From: Athripsodes cinereus
Taxonomy: Eukaryota > Arthropoda > Insecta > Trichoptera > Leptoceridae
Direction of reading: 5' to 3'
NCBI GenBank assembly: GCA_947579605.1
Contig: OX388312.1
Span: forward strand, 1 to 64,000
DNA: 64,000 nucleotides
Positions 1 through 11,906 of this stretch are shown piece after piece. Each line of letters opens with the position of its first letter. The first letter of the stretch is position 1. The notes under the pieces are model-generated. The model was given only the letters and a program-made list of their open reading frames with translations. It did not search any database and was not told the DNA's origin. Both the position numbers and the translations under genes were made by a program.

Positions 1-179
1 ATAAACATTTGAGTGCACACAGTGAAGGAGGAAAAATTTCCTGAAATTTGTGAAAAACTGAAAACTTCTTGGACACGTAGAAAGTCGGAAAAGCTAGGAA
101 AAATCGAGGAAAAACCCGGAAAATTCTTTTTAGGGTTTTCAGGATTTTCAGGAGTACGTGCTGGACCGATCGTTGATGT

Positions 180-275
180 CTAATTGACTCAACGTGTCAC
201 AGTGGTTGCATGATTTAAGGAGTAATTCTAATTGACTCAATGTGTCACAGTGGTTGCATGATTTAAGGAGTAATT
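180..275 (+). repeat. Two tandem 48-bp units in the TRAS 5' UTR
   Basis: Positions 180-227 and 228-275 are the same 48-bp unit (beginning CTAATTGACTCAA), differing by one base. The pair lies 150 bp upstream of the ORF1 start. Tandem 5' UTR units occur in several LINEs and can act as promoter modules. A promoter role here is only a guess. Confidence 0.85.
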
Positions 276-423
276 GGGAAAAAACCCACTCGTTGAACTC
301 TTTTCATACAAAATTGAAAACACTTTTGTGAATATCACTCTTTTACATAATAGTTCAGAGTTAAGCATTGAAGCCCTCATTTTGTTTGTTCTTTTTGTTT
401 CTGACATCGAAATTGAGTAAGAA

Positions 424-1953
424 ATGCAGAGAAAGGACTCCATCTCATCTGAAAATAGGAGAAACCGCCTGTCCAGCTCCGCGCAAAATTTAATGGAAAC
501 ATCACCGAGCAAGAAATCTAGAGCGGTCGCGGAGATGGTGACGGACTGTGATGGTAATCCTGCTGAAGACAATCGGAGTGGGCAGGAACATGCTGCGAGA
601 GACTTCAATGGGGAAGCAGCCGCTTTGTACAAATCTGCTCTGGAGTTATTGAAGTCATCGGGAAATCTTAGGAGAGATATAAAGGAAGGAATCGAGGATG
701 TCATTAAAAAGTTCAGAAGACTTGTGCAGGACCAGGGCAGCGAGGTCAATCATCGGGTGCGGCGGGTCGCGAGTGTCGAGCGAAAAATAGACAAGGAAGA
801 TCAGAACATCATAATCGAGAAAGTAAAGCAGAATACGGAGGATGCTGTCAGAGCGATGGAATCAAGGCTAGAGGAAAAGTTGCAGAAAGTACTGCATGAA
901 CGAAATGTCATCGAGAGAAATCCTGTGAGCTCGTATGCTTCTGTGGTGAGGACGGAACCAAGGCATTCACTGGTGGTTGCCTCTATGGACCCCACTAAAA
1001 AATCTGAAGATGTGGTGGGAATGGTTAAGAGAAGTCTTAATGTTCAAAGCTTGGGAGTTGGCATAACACAGGTGAAGCCAATATCTGGACAGAGAGTAAT
1101 TCTCAGCTGTTCAACGCTCCAGGATGGGACAAAGGTTCAGGAAGCATTAAAAAACAACAAAGAACTTCAAATAAGGGTAGCTCAAAGAAGAAACCCTTAT
1201 GTTATATTCAAGGGACTGGCTAAGGATATAAAAGAGGAAGACTTGAACGAGTCTATTAAAACTCAAAACGATGGAATGCAGATTAAAGAAGTTATTAAAA
1301 TTAAGTTCCAAAGGAAATGCAGAAACACCCTTATGGCAGATCTGGTGTGTCAGGTTGCTCTAGAGACATGGAATATCTTGATGAAAGCGCAAAAAGTCAA
1401 TATAGGATTTCAGAGGATTGTTGTCTCCGATTTTGTCCCGAAAATGCAGTGCTACAAATGTCTGAGGTTCGGCCACCTGCAAAAAAGCTGCAGTGACGAG
1501 GCTAGGTGTAATCTGTGCACTGGTCCGCATATCGACTGTGCTCAGGACAAAGGCATTAAACCACAATTTTGGAAAAAGTCCTTTTATGTTTTTTTTTGCT
1601 TATAACTTGATAGTTACTGAATATTTTGTCTTCAATTTTTATGACATAATAAAAGAACTACATTACAATAAGATGGTAAAATAATAATGACAATATTTTT
1701 TGTCATTTTCTTTATCCCACAGTTTTTTTGCTTCTCCTATAAAATTTTACCGATGTGGTTTAAACCCTTTGTCCTGATCACAGTCGATATGTATAAGGAC
1801 TGCCCGAAGAAGATTGAAGAGAATGTGAGGCCCAGATGTGCGAATTGTACAGAAAGAAGGAAGGAGGCGACGGAGCATTACGGTACCAGTAGCGAGTGCT
1901 CGGTGAGAAAGATTATGGAAGAGACCATCAAACGAAGCATTCAATATGGATAA
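424..1953 (+). pseudogene. TRAS copy 1 ORF1 (gag-like, zinc-knuckle protein), split by a MITE
   Basis: ORF1 encodes the nucleic-acid-binding gag-like protein of an R1-clade LINE, expected to form the ribonucleoprotein and target it to telomeres. It opens at the ATG at 424, is basic and charged in the first half, and carries R1-type zinc knuckles near the C-terminus: a C-x2-C-x4-H-x4-C knuckle at residues 343-356, a second knuckle starting at residue 362, and a third Cys-rich motif after 1830. The second knuckle is cut after its His by the 256-bp insertion at 1532-1787, whose own sequence supplies a stop at 1603-1605. After removing the insertion and one TA, the frame runs on without a break to the TAA at 1951-1953. 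The last 8 bases overlap the ORF2 start (ATGGATAA), a usual stop/restart arrangement in this clade. Confidence 0.88.
1532..1787. mobile_element. 256-bp TA-flanked MITE inside TRAS ORF1
   Basis: The ends 1532-1565 and 1753-1787 are inverted repeats of about 34 bp with three mismatches (starting TCGACTGTG). The dinucleotide TA is present on both sides (1530-1531 and 1788-1789), the target duplication of Tc1/mariner-type elements. There is no coding capacity. Removing the insert plus one TA restores the ORF1 frame through the second zinc knuckle, and the restored residues match the uninterrupted TRAS copy 2 at 7608-7650. The boundaries are therefore exact. Confidence 0.92.
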
Positions 1954-4900
1954 GAAAGATCGTATAGTTGTGATGCAGTGTAATTTGCAGAGAGGAAGAG
2001 AGGCCACAGAGGAGTTCACGAATGGAAGTGGAAACGATGGTAAAAAATTTAAAGGAATTAAAATAATACAGTGTAACCTGCAGAGAGGTCTTGCGGCAAC
2101 AGAGGAAATGATCCTTCTTGGAAGGAGACGGGATTTCGATGTGGCATTGGTTCAGGAGCCTTATGTTGGGACTATTGGAAGATGCAAGACCTACGGTGGC
2201 GTTATAAATGTGCAGAGGGAGGAAGGGTATAGTTGTGAGGATCCGAACAAGGCTGTTATTTTTATTTTCAATGACAAACTGATAACAAGTATTACAAAGA
2301 ATAAGAATGGAGCAAATCTAGTGTCTACAAACATCAAACTGGAAAATGGTATGCAATTGACGGTCGCTTCCATGTACGTGGAACCATCCACGGATATGGA
2401 GGAAGGTTTAATCATGTTGGAGAGACTTCTGTCTGAGTCTAGATGCCAGAGAACGATATTAGGAGGGGACTTCAACGCCAAGCACCCGTTATGGGGAAGT
2501 AAAAAGCAAGACAATAGAGGAAGGTCTCTGGCAGAATTTTTCGCAGAAAAGGATCTATGCGTGCTGAATTCTGGAAGTACTCCCACATTCAGAGCAGTAA
2601 GGTGGGGTAAAGCGGTGGAAAGCATATTAGATCTTACGATTTGCACGAAAGACATAACAACAAAAATTCAGGACTGGCAAGTAGACGAGGAGATTATAAC
2701 TCTGTCGGACCATAACGCCATATCATTTTCTCTGAGGGAACACACAACGCGCACAGACCAGCACAGTACTAGGAAATATTACACCAAAAACACGAATTGG
2801 AAGAACTTTCAAGAAACAGTGAAGCGAACCTTAATCGAAAACAACATTAATGTGAGTAAGATAGAGAACTCGAGTGCGGACGAGATTAACGACATTGTAA
2901 ATTTGTATACAAAAACAGTTCAAGATACATGTGATAAAGAATGCCAGCAAATAATTCTCAAAAACAGAAAAAAGAAACCGCCGTGGTGGAACAGTGACCT
3001 CGAAAATAAGTCAGGAGATCTCAAGAAATTAAAGCGCAGGTTATCAAATGCTACAGGGAGGAGAAGATTGGCAGTGCTCGAAATTTACATAAATGACAAG
3101 AAGAAATTCGCGGAAGAACTAAATCAATCAAAAATAGCAAGCTGGAAAGAGTTTTGTCAAGAACAAACCAAGGATACTGTATGGAACGGAATAAATAAAG
3201 TATTATCAAGAACAAAAAAAACTCAGGTACCGTCAATAGTGAAGAGTGAAGGTAGGAGATGCGATTCCGCTGAGGACAGTGCCAAGAAATTTCTGCAGAC
3301 TTTTTATCCGGATGATTGCGAGGATGATGAAAATGATACACAAAAAGAAATAAGACATGCGTGGAATTCCGAATACAGTGTTGACGATGTGGATCCGGAA
3401 ATAACGACGACTGAGGTAATCAACATTGCAGAGAAAATGAGCCACGATAAAGCTCCCGGAGAGGACCACTTAACGGCGGACATTTGTCTGAACGCCATAC
3501 TGGCTGATGTGGAGGTCTATGTTGCTCTCCTAAATAGATGTCTAGAGATAGGACATTTCCCTGACAGCTGGAAATCAGCACAAACAATCATCATACCTAA
3601 ACCGGGTAAAGAAGACTATTTAGATATCAGATCATATAGACCCATTGGCCTATTACCGGTTCTGGGTAAAATATTTGAAAAAGTACTAAGTCATAGAATT
3701 ACATGGTTCCTGACAACAAAGGGCAGAATCTCCGAGAAACAGTTCGGCTTCCTTCCCCAGCGGAGTGTGGAGGATGCGCTGGTGGCTGCGACGGATTACA
3801 TCAGAGATAAAAGAAATTCAAAGGAAATTGTTGCTGTGGTGTCACTGGATATAAGAGGTGCCTTTGATAACGCCTGGTGGCCGCAAATCTTGAGTAACAT
3901 CAGGGCGAAGTCGATCCCGAAGAACCTGTTTTACACTCTTAAAAGCTATATGGAAAATAGAAATATATCGCTACGTCATGCTGGAAAAAAGTATAGGAAA
4001 ATGGTAACCAAAGGATGCATACAGGGGTCGGTGTTGGGACCAATTCTATGGAATATAATCATAGATGAAGTGTTGGAATATTCGTTGAACCAGAATGTGT
4101 ACTGTCATGCATACGCTGACGATCTCCTCATAGCAATCTCTGACAAGAGCAGCGAAAGCCTCGAGAGGAGATGTGAATCTCTGCTAAATGCTATATCAGA
4201 CTGGGGGGACAGGGTCAAATTGCAATTCGCACCCGAAAAGACTAATGTAATGATAGTCACCAGAAGGCTGAGGTATGAAAGACCAAAAATCAAAATGAAA
4301 GGTACTGAGCTTGAAATTAAACCAAATATAAAAATCCTGGGGATAATAATGGATAGTGGGTTGACATGGGGCGCCCAGGTGGAACACGCATGCAGTAAGG
4401 CGCTAAAAATACATAAAAAACTCATAAGCGCAACCAAGGCCACCTGGGGATTGGCGCCAGAGGTGGTCAAGATACTATACAACTATATTTTTGTACCAGT
4501 ATGTACGTTCGGTGCGCCAGTGTGGTTTGAGGGAGCCAAGAGCAAAGCAAACAGCCGAAAGTTGATTGGAGTACAACGGCTCATTGCGATCCAGATAGCC
4601 AAAGGATAAAGGACCATATCAACTTCGGCAGTGCTAGCTATTGCCGGAATAAAACCGCTGGATCTAATAATTCGGGAGAAGCGAGAAGCATACGTTGTCA
4701 AATCGACTGGAGTCTTAGAAGGTATTCCTCAGGACAGAGGGTTCCAAACCAAGGTCAGCATCAGGTGCCTTAATCATCCGGCTCGACGCAGAGAAATAGA
4801 AATTCATACTCAGGAAAACGAGGAGCTGGAAACGGACTATGACATCTATACAGACGGCAGCAAGCTGGAAGAACGGGTGGGGGCGGCCTTCGTGGTGTAT

Positions 4901-5752
4901 AGAAACGAGATAGAGATCACTTCGAGGATGATAAAGTTGGCAGACGAGTGCTCGGTGTTTCAGGCCGAACTGGTGGCTGTGCGGGAGTCGCTGGAATGGA
5001 TCAAGCGTAATGTAAAAACTCAGTCGTTCATAAGAGTCCTGAGTGACAGCTTTTCGGGCTTACAGGCAATGAAAAATCCAGGATCCGTGAATCCATTAGT
5101 AAGCGACATCCGTGAAGTATTGGAAACTTTGGAGAAGGATGGTAAACATAAAGTCGCATTTCACTGGGTAAAGGCACATAATGACAATCCGGGAAACGAG
5201 AGAGCGGATGAGCTCGCAAAGCTGGCGACCAAGAGAAAAGTAGCCCCAGCGTATGACTGTCTTCCCATCAGCTTCGCGAAGAGATTAATTCACGAAAAAA
5301 CTCTGGAGGAGTGGAACAATAGATACCAAAGCTCCGAGACCGGAGAGGTCACAAGAAAGTTTTTTGCAAGCACTGGAGATGCGGTCCGAACGATTGGGGA
5401 GGCTGGAGTGTCGTATGAGCTGACCCAGGCCGTCACGGGGCACGGGGCGTTCAGGCAATATCTACACAGATTTAAGAAAAGAGAGGAACCGTACTGCCCA
5501 TGTGACGGCGAATCGGTGCAAGACATATTCCATATGATATACAACTGCCCAGTGGTGGAAAGGGAGAGATATAACATAAGCAAAATGTGTGAAATGAATG
5601 ACGTAGAATTTAACAACTTGAAACAAATTACGACCAACAAAGTGGCGTGGAAAGTGTTTGCAGAATTTTTGAGAACGAGTGTAATTAAAATGAGAAGGAT
5701 GAATGAAGAGGATGAAAGAGAGAGAATGGTTGAAGTAAAAAACAATGTATAA
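1946..5752 (+). pseudogene. TRAS copy 1 ORF2: endonuclease-reverse transcriptase-RNase H with one stop codon
   Basis: ORF2 is one reading frame from the ATG at 1946 to the stop at 5750-5752, broken only by a TAA at 4607-4609. In copy 2 the aligned codon is Tyr, so a single-base change explains it. Domains in order: APE-type endonuclease (N-terminal QCNLQRG motif, GGDFNAKH, and the SDH triad near 2706), reverse transcriptase with YADD at residues 723-726 (4112-4123), RNase H with the TDGS, QAEL, SDS and ADELA acidic residues all present (4850-5220), and a terminal Cys/His motif (CPC..H..C near 5496-5550). The domain order is that of the R1 clade. Unusually, the QCNLQRG..ATEE segment occurs twice at the N-terminus (see findings). 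Confidence 0.92.
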
Positions 5753-6209
5753 AGTATGGAATTAGATATAAGAGTAAATAAGATGCTTAAAATCAAATCA
5801 CACAATGTATTCATGTAAATAAGCAGAATAAAAATACTTAGCATGATTATTATTATTTGTATAATGGAAGTTTTGTATTATTATTGTATAATACTATTGA
5901 TTGTACCTAGTATTGTAATTTAACAGAATCAAGGGATAGAAATTTGATTAATTAGCAAAAGGAAAAAAATGAGTGTATACTAGAATAAATAAGTAAGCAT
6001 AGTCGATAGATATTAAATTCAGATGCATATTGTAATCAAATTAAGATGGATGACTAAAGAGAAAGATAGAAAGAGAATGACGACTCAATAGCTCGATTGT
6101 ATATTTAACAAATGGGTTAGACAAATGTTATACTAAAATAAGTTAATGAATATAAAGAACGTAATGTTATAAGATCTTGCATAATTAAGCAGGATAGACA
6201 ATAAAGAGC

Positions 6210-6280
6210 AAAAAAAAAAAAACCTAACCTAACCTAACCTAACCTAACCTAACCTAACCTAACCTAACCTAACCTAACCT
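6210..6280 (+). repeat. Poly(A) tail joined to telomeric CCTAA repeats
   Basis: Poly(A) (6210-6222) runs straight into about 11.5 copies of CCTAA (6223-6280), the complement of the insect telomere repeat TTAGG. The junction is the expected 3' product of target-primed reverse transcription at a telomere repeat by a TRAS-type element. The 5' end of the next element begins immediately after the array. Confidence 0.97.
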
Positions 6281-6281
6281 A

Positions 6282-7799
6282 GGTGTCTCGTACTCAGATG
6301 CGGTGAAGGGAAGAAGAGACTTTGGAATAATAGTTAGCTCTCAAGACGCAACCAAGACATCTGAGGTGGTAGAAGGAGAGATTAAGAAAACTATTAATGC
6401 CAGGAGTCTAGGAGTTGCTGTTACAGGAATGAGGAAGGCCAGAAATCAGCGAGTGGTTATTCACTGTCCTAGCAAGGAGGATGCTGAAACGGTTAGGAAA
6501 GAAATTGAGAGCCGCACCGTGGATACCAAGCTGACGGCAAGAGAAATTGAATCGGCGTAAGTCACAATTTTTGCTAAATTGAGTTATTTATGCAAAAATG
6601 TCGAAAAAACACTTATCCATCCGTGTAGCACATTAAATGCAACATACCGGCGTAATTCGAGTGAATATATACAAAAATTATATCTTTTTTTTTTCATTCC
6701 ATGTTAAAAGGGTACATTAGGTTCGCAATATTGTAATAAAGTTATGACTTTATTATAATACTATCAGTAGGAACTAAATATTTTTAGGTAGTTTACTGTA
6801 TGGCAACATTGCAAATTGTCAATTAGAACATTTTACCGCCAAAATTGACATTGACATGACGACACTGACAATAGACTGTGATCATGGCATTAATGATTAA
6901 TAAATACTCTACATACATCTATATAATTCATTTTTATATTTAAAAAGTTACGTCTGTCGTTAGAATACATTTATTTATTATTTTAATATTAATATTGTGA
7001 ACTATATTTATACTTTTTATTGTGAAATTGTTCATTTATTACAACTCCTTTCCATTCCTTGTAAAAAGGGCGTAAGTCCAACGTTTTCTAATTAAATTTT
7101 CTCACAGACTAAAGTGAATTTCTCCATGAGTGATAGATAATCGTATGTAAAATATACTATTTTACTTTAATAAATGTAAACAAAAAATTGTTTCCTTTAT
7201 TTTTTTTTCACCAGAGAGTTTTATTGCATTCCTGTAAAATTACGTGAATTGGACTAACGCCTCTTTAACATGGAGCGATTCAATTAAAAAGAAAGACCCG
7301 TATGTTGTGCTGAGGGGCTTGCTGAAGGGAGTAAAAGACAGCGATATTAATGAATCCATCAAAAAGCAGAATAAGAGTCTTAATATCAATGAAGATTTAA
7401 AAACCAAATATTTGATTAAAAATAGAAATACCTTGCTCATCGATGTAGTGTGCCAGATCAAACCAGAGACCTGGGGTAGATTGACGACACAGGGGAAGAT
7501 CAATGGTTTGTTTCCAGAGAGTGACAGTGGAGAACATACTGCCTGTAATGCAGTGCTACCGGTGCCTAAAGTTTGGGCACCTGCAAAAACACTGCGAGGA
7601 AGCTGCACGATGCAACATGTGCACTCAAGGGCATATGTACAGAGACTGTCCAATAAAGAATAACCCTGAAAAGAAACCCACATGCGGTAACTGCCAGGAG
7701 AGGAAATACAAGGCGGACCACTTTGCTACGAGCAAAGAGTGTCCCGTTTGGAAGAGAATGGAGGAGTTGCTTAGAGACTCCATTAATTACGAGTGCTAA
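6282..7799 (+). pseudogene. TRAS copy 2 ORF1, truncated, interrupted and frameshifted
   Basis: Open frame from the truncation point through 6548, continuing after an insertion at 7282, then shifting frame near 7500 and ending at the TAA at 7797-7799. The last part has three R1-type zinc knuckles (CYRCLKFGHLQKHC, then CNMCTQGH..C, then CGNC..). Deleting 6549-7281 but keeping one AATT joins the two halves in frame, just before the conserved DPYV block shared with copy 1. The frameshift near 7500 is a small indel just before the FQR residues that align with copy 1. Confidence 0.87.
6549..7281. mobile_element. 733-bp insertion with short inverted ends, unclassified
   Basis: The ends GAATCG (6549-6554) and CGATTC (7276-7281) are inverted, and a further inverted motif (GCGTAAGTC at 6554, GACTAACGC near 7252) lies just inside. 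AATT flanks both sides (6545-6548, 7282-7285). The motif GGCGTAAGTC recurs internally near 7068. Removing the insert and one AATT restores the ORF1 frame of the host element. There is no coding capacity. The 4-bp AATT could be a target duplication or part of the inverted ends, and I cannot assign a superfamily. Confidence 0.75.
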
Positions 7800-10700
7800 G
7801 GGCTCCCACAAGGACAAAGTTGCCATGGTCCAATGTAACCTCCAGAGATGTAGGGAAGCTACAGAAGAGGTTATAAACATATGCCTGGAGGGAAGAGCGG
7901 ACGTGGCAATAGTCCAGGAACCTTATACTGGTGCAGTGGGAGTGTGTAAGGGATATAGTGGGGTCTCAATCATCCAGAGTGGAGGCAGCCGCGAGGAACC
8001 CGTGAAGGCGGCAATCTTTGTTGGCTCAAAAATAATGTGTATAGAGCTAGAAGAATTTGTGAATCACAGTATGGTCGCAGCGGTGCTAACGAACAAGAAC
8101 GGAGATAGAACAACTGTGGTCTCCTTGTATATAGCTCCAAATGACAACACACAAGAAAAACTGGACAGTCTGGAATTGCTTCTTGCTAAGGAAAGGAGAG
8201 TCATAATAGCTGGAGATCTAAATGCCAAACACAGCATTTGGGGATCAGACAGAATAGACCAAAGAGGAAAGGAAATAGCGGAGTTCATCATGCAGAGTGG
8301 TCTCACGGTTCACAACAGTGGGGTTGAGCCTACTTTTCGGGCTGTCAGATGGAGTAAGCTGGTGGAAAGCATTATCGACGTCACTTTAAGCACCCAAAAT
8401 ATGGAGAACAGTATTCAAAACTGGAAAGTGGAAGAGGACATGGTTGTTCACTCAGACCACAGTGCAATAAAGTTTGATTTATCAAGACAAACTGATTTAT
8501 ACGAAAAACATACAACAAGAAAGTATAATACAAGGTACACAAACTGGGAAGAGTTTGGAAGAGCTGTGGTGGAGGAAATATCTAAAAATGACCAATTGAG
8601 AGTGGATACCATCAGCAAAGCTGATGGAGAGCAATTGGAAAACATCATCGAAATGTACTCAACAACTGTGCGGATTGCCTGCGAGAAGTTTTGTCGTCCC
8701 AAGAATAAGAAAAGAAGAGCAAAATGCCCTCCATGGTGAAATGAACAGATTGGAAACAAAACAAAGCGAGTAAAAGAAGCCAAAAGAAAACTGGCGAATT
8801 CAACAGGACCAAGAAAAAAAGCCCTATATGAAATATACTTTGACCTAAAGACAGAGCTTAAAACAGAAATTGCCGAAGCCAAGTGCAAAAGCTGGAAAGA
8901 GTTTTGTCAGAGACAAGGAAGAGAATCGGTGTGGGATGGAGCAAATAAAATCTTGGCTGTGGACTCGGGAAGAAGAGTTCCCATGGTGATACAGTGCGAA
9001 GGCAAATGGTGCTCCGGAGCTGACGAAAGTGCTAAGACATTCATGAGAGTTTTCTATCCAGATGATGATGAAGAATCTGACACTGAAATACACAGAAGGA
9101 TCAGAAATGAGATAAAAGAGGAATATAATAACATAGAAACAGAAACAGAAATAACCCACGACGAGATCAATATAGTACTGCGTAGTATGGATCCCTCGAA
9201 GGCACCAGGGGAGGATGGTTTCACGTCGGACATCTGCACAAAGACGTACGAAGCAGATAGTGAATTGCTTAAAAGTATTTTCAATAGATGCCTAGAAGTA
9301 GGATATTTCCCGAAAAAGTGGAAAAGAGCCTGGGCTATTATTATTCCGAAACCTGCAAAGGAAAACCAGACTGACGTGAGGTCGTTCAGGCCGATAGGTC
9401 TGCTTCCAATATTCGGCAAAACACTTGAGAAAATAATTGCTAGAAGACTGATGTGGAGACTTTTAAAACAGGAGAAGATATCAAAACATCAATTTGGATT
9501 TATGCCGCAGCGCAGTGTGGAGGACGCCCTGGTTGGCGCAGTGGACTTCATTAAAAGACACAGAGATGACAAAAAGCTGGTAGCCTCGATATCATTAGAC
9601 ATAAGAGGAGCCTTTGATAATGCTTGGTGGCCCGCAATACTGATTAAACTTCGCCAGAAAGGAGTGCCACGCGATATATATAAAATAATCAAGGATTACC
9701 TCAGTGATAGAGAGGTCTCCATGGAGCATGCGGGGACGGTGCACAGTAAACAGATCACCAAGGGATGTGTGCAGGGTTCCGTTTTGGGACCTCTGTTGTG
9801 AAATGTACTCATTGATGAGGCATTGGAGATGGAGTGCGGTGATGACCTATACGTGCATGCCTTCGCGGATGACATATTTGTAGCTGTTGCTGACGGATGT
9901 GGTATGAAACTTGGAGAAAGGTGTACTCAAGTTCTGAGGAGGCTAAGCAGTTGGGGGAACAAGGTAAGAACGACCTTCGCTCCGGAAAAGACAAACCTCA
10001 TGATAATAACTAGAAGAATGAAGGTTGATACCATTGATATCCATATGGATGGAATCAGGCTTGAACCAACAGATACCTGCAAGGTGCTGGGAGTGGTATT
10101 AGACAAAAATATTGGTTTTGTGGACCACATTCAGATGGTGTGCAAGAAGACTCTGAACATATACAAAAAGTTAGCCCGAGCTGCCAGATGCACTTGGGGT
10201 CTTGCCCCGGAGATTCTGAAAATACTATACCAGGGAATCGTGGTCCCCATATTCACTCATGCAGCACCGGTCTGGGCAGAGGCAGTGGAGAAGAAGAAGA
10301 ACAGAGATAAAATCAGAAGCTTGCAAAGACTCTTTCTTCTTCAGATCTGTAAGGCGTACAGGACTGTGTCCACGACGGCGGCATTGGTGATGGCTGGAGT
10401 GCCTCCACTAGAGATGGAAGTGCAGGAAAGAGCAGAGGTTTACTTCACCAAGAGAAACGGTATAATGAGATAGCTCCCAAATGACAGGAAAATGATGCAA
10501 CCGGTTGCGGTAGCAGATTTGCCGCATCCAGGAAAAAGAGCCTGCATCACAATAGAGCAGATGTCGGAGGGGGAGCACTCTCAGGACGTTAGAATATACA
10601 CGGATGGCAGCAAGTTGGACGGTAAGGTCGGAGCGGCATTTGTGGTATATGATGAAAGTGAAATTGTTGCAAAGAAGATGATAAAGCTTGCCGATGAATG

Positions 10701-11475
10701 CTCAGTGTTCCAGGCGGAACTGGTTGCGATCAGATCTGCGATGAATTGGATGGTCAACAAGAATATTCAAAGGAAATGTACCATATACAGTGACAGTATG
10801 TCAGGTCTGCAAGCCATAACTGATGCAAATGGAACAAACCCGCTTATTGTGGACATACGCAGGTTATACTGCGGTTTGCATGAGGTGGGGGTGGAGTGTG
10901 ACTTTCAGTGGATTAAAGCACATCAAGGAAATGAAGAGGCAGACGAGCTTGCAAAGAAAGCAACACAGAAGAAGACTCAGGCCGAATTCGATATGTTTCC
11001 TCCGAGTTACGCGAAGGCGATCTTGAGAAGACAAACAAGAGAAAAGTGGGAACAAGAATACAAAACAGAGAAAGACAAAATACATATAGGACAATTTTTC
11101 TCTACTGCAGAAGATGCAAAAAAGGTGGGAAAAGTTCTTGGTATCCACTTTGAATACACGCAGGTGTTTACAGGCCACGGATTGTTCAGGCAATACTTGC
11201 ACAGATTCCACAAAAGAGAAACTCCATGGTGTACATGCGACGGGCAGAGTGTGCAGGACGTCAGACACTTGCTGTTTGAATGTCCTGTAATAGAAAGGGC
11301 CAGAAGTAAATGGAACATAGTCTCGAGAAATCAAATTCATGATTTTGGAGAGCTCAGACAAATCCTAGAAGACGAGGAGAGGATGAGGTTTTTTGGGGAA
11401 TACATTATGAGCGTTATAACAATAACGAAAACAATAAACACACGAGATGACGAAGATACAACAGGAACAAATTAA
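7789..11475 (+). pseudogene. TRAS copy 2 ORF2: endonuclease-reverse transcriptase-RNase H with three stops
   Basis: One frame from 7789 (an ACG stands where copy 1 has the overlapping ATG) to the stop at 11473-11475, interrupted by TGA at 8737, TGA at 9799 and TAG at 10471. The two TGA codons replace Trp: the PPWW motif, and the LLW just before the FADD box. The endonuclease has GDLNAKH and SDH motifs. The reverse transcriptase catalytic FADD is at 9862-9873. RNase H keeps TDGS, QAEL, SDS and ADELA. The C-terminal GHG..YLHRF and CTC..H..CP region closely matches copy 1. The stops prevent a full protein. Confidence 0.9.
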
Positions 11476-11906
11476 TATACAAGAAGGAGAGAACTAGGAA
11501 TAAGATTTAGCTTTAAGTCACAAACAATTTAGAATGATATAGTACTAAGAACAATAGAGCATAAGATATAGAATTAAGTATAAGTTTTTGTAAATAAGCT
11601 GAATGTAAGAATAAATTAGACATAAGACGTAGTTTGTAGGTGTAAAACGAATGAATGTGTGATGAGATGACTGTAGTAAACCGAATGAAGTGATTGTAGA
11701 AGAAAGGTGGATAGAGAAAGAAATCAACACTGCGCACAAAAATGATAGCTAAACAACAAAATAGATTGTAATATAGTAAAAAGAGATTATATGAATAAAA
11801 TATTATGCTAACATGTAACTACTTATAGACAATTTAATGAGTAATAAAATAAACAACATGTTCATAAGCCTTGATAAATATGCAAGGCAGAAGTAAAGAA
11901 AAGGAG

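Larger units (their letters stand above)
1..6222 (+). mobile_element. TRAS-type (R1 clade) telomeric LINE, copy 1
   Basis: Non-LTR retrotransposon with a 5' untranslated region (from at or before the window edge), gag-like ORF1, ORF2 with endonuclease, reverse transcriptase and RNase H, a 3' UTR (5753-6209) and a poly(A) tail (6210-6222) joined directly to CCTAA repeats. R1-clade TRAS elements are known to insert sequence-specifically into TTAGG telomere repeats in this orientation (3' poly(A) next to CCTAA). SART elements lie the other way round. The copy is defective: ORF1 is split by a 256-bp MITE and ORF2 has one in-frame stop. The left end may continue outside the window. Confidence 0.9.

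Noticed and set aside
237..749. 170-codon open frame on the minus strand at the window start
   Set aside because: It is antisense to TRAS 5' UTR and ORF1, with no recognisable domain; the plus-strand ORF1 explains the region.
1946..1953. -1 frameshift between TRAS ORF1 and ORF2
   Set aside because: ORF2 has its own ATG overlapping the ORF1 stop (ATGGATAA) and no slip heptamer; stop/restart is the usual explanation in this clade.
8737..8739. UGA read as tryptophan (alternative genetic code)
   Set aside because: The numb-like exons and intact LINE ORFs use UGG and end on normal stops; the UGA codons occur only in elements with other disabling damage.
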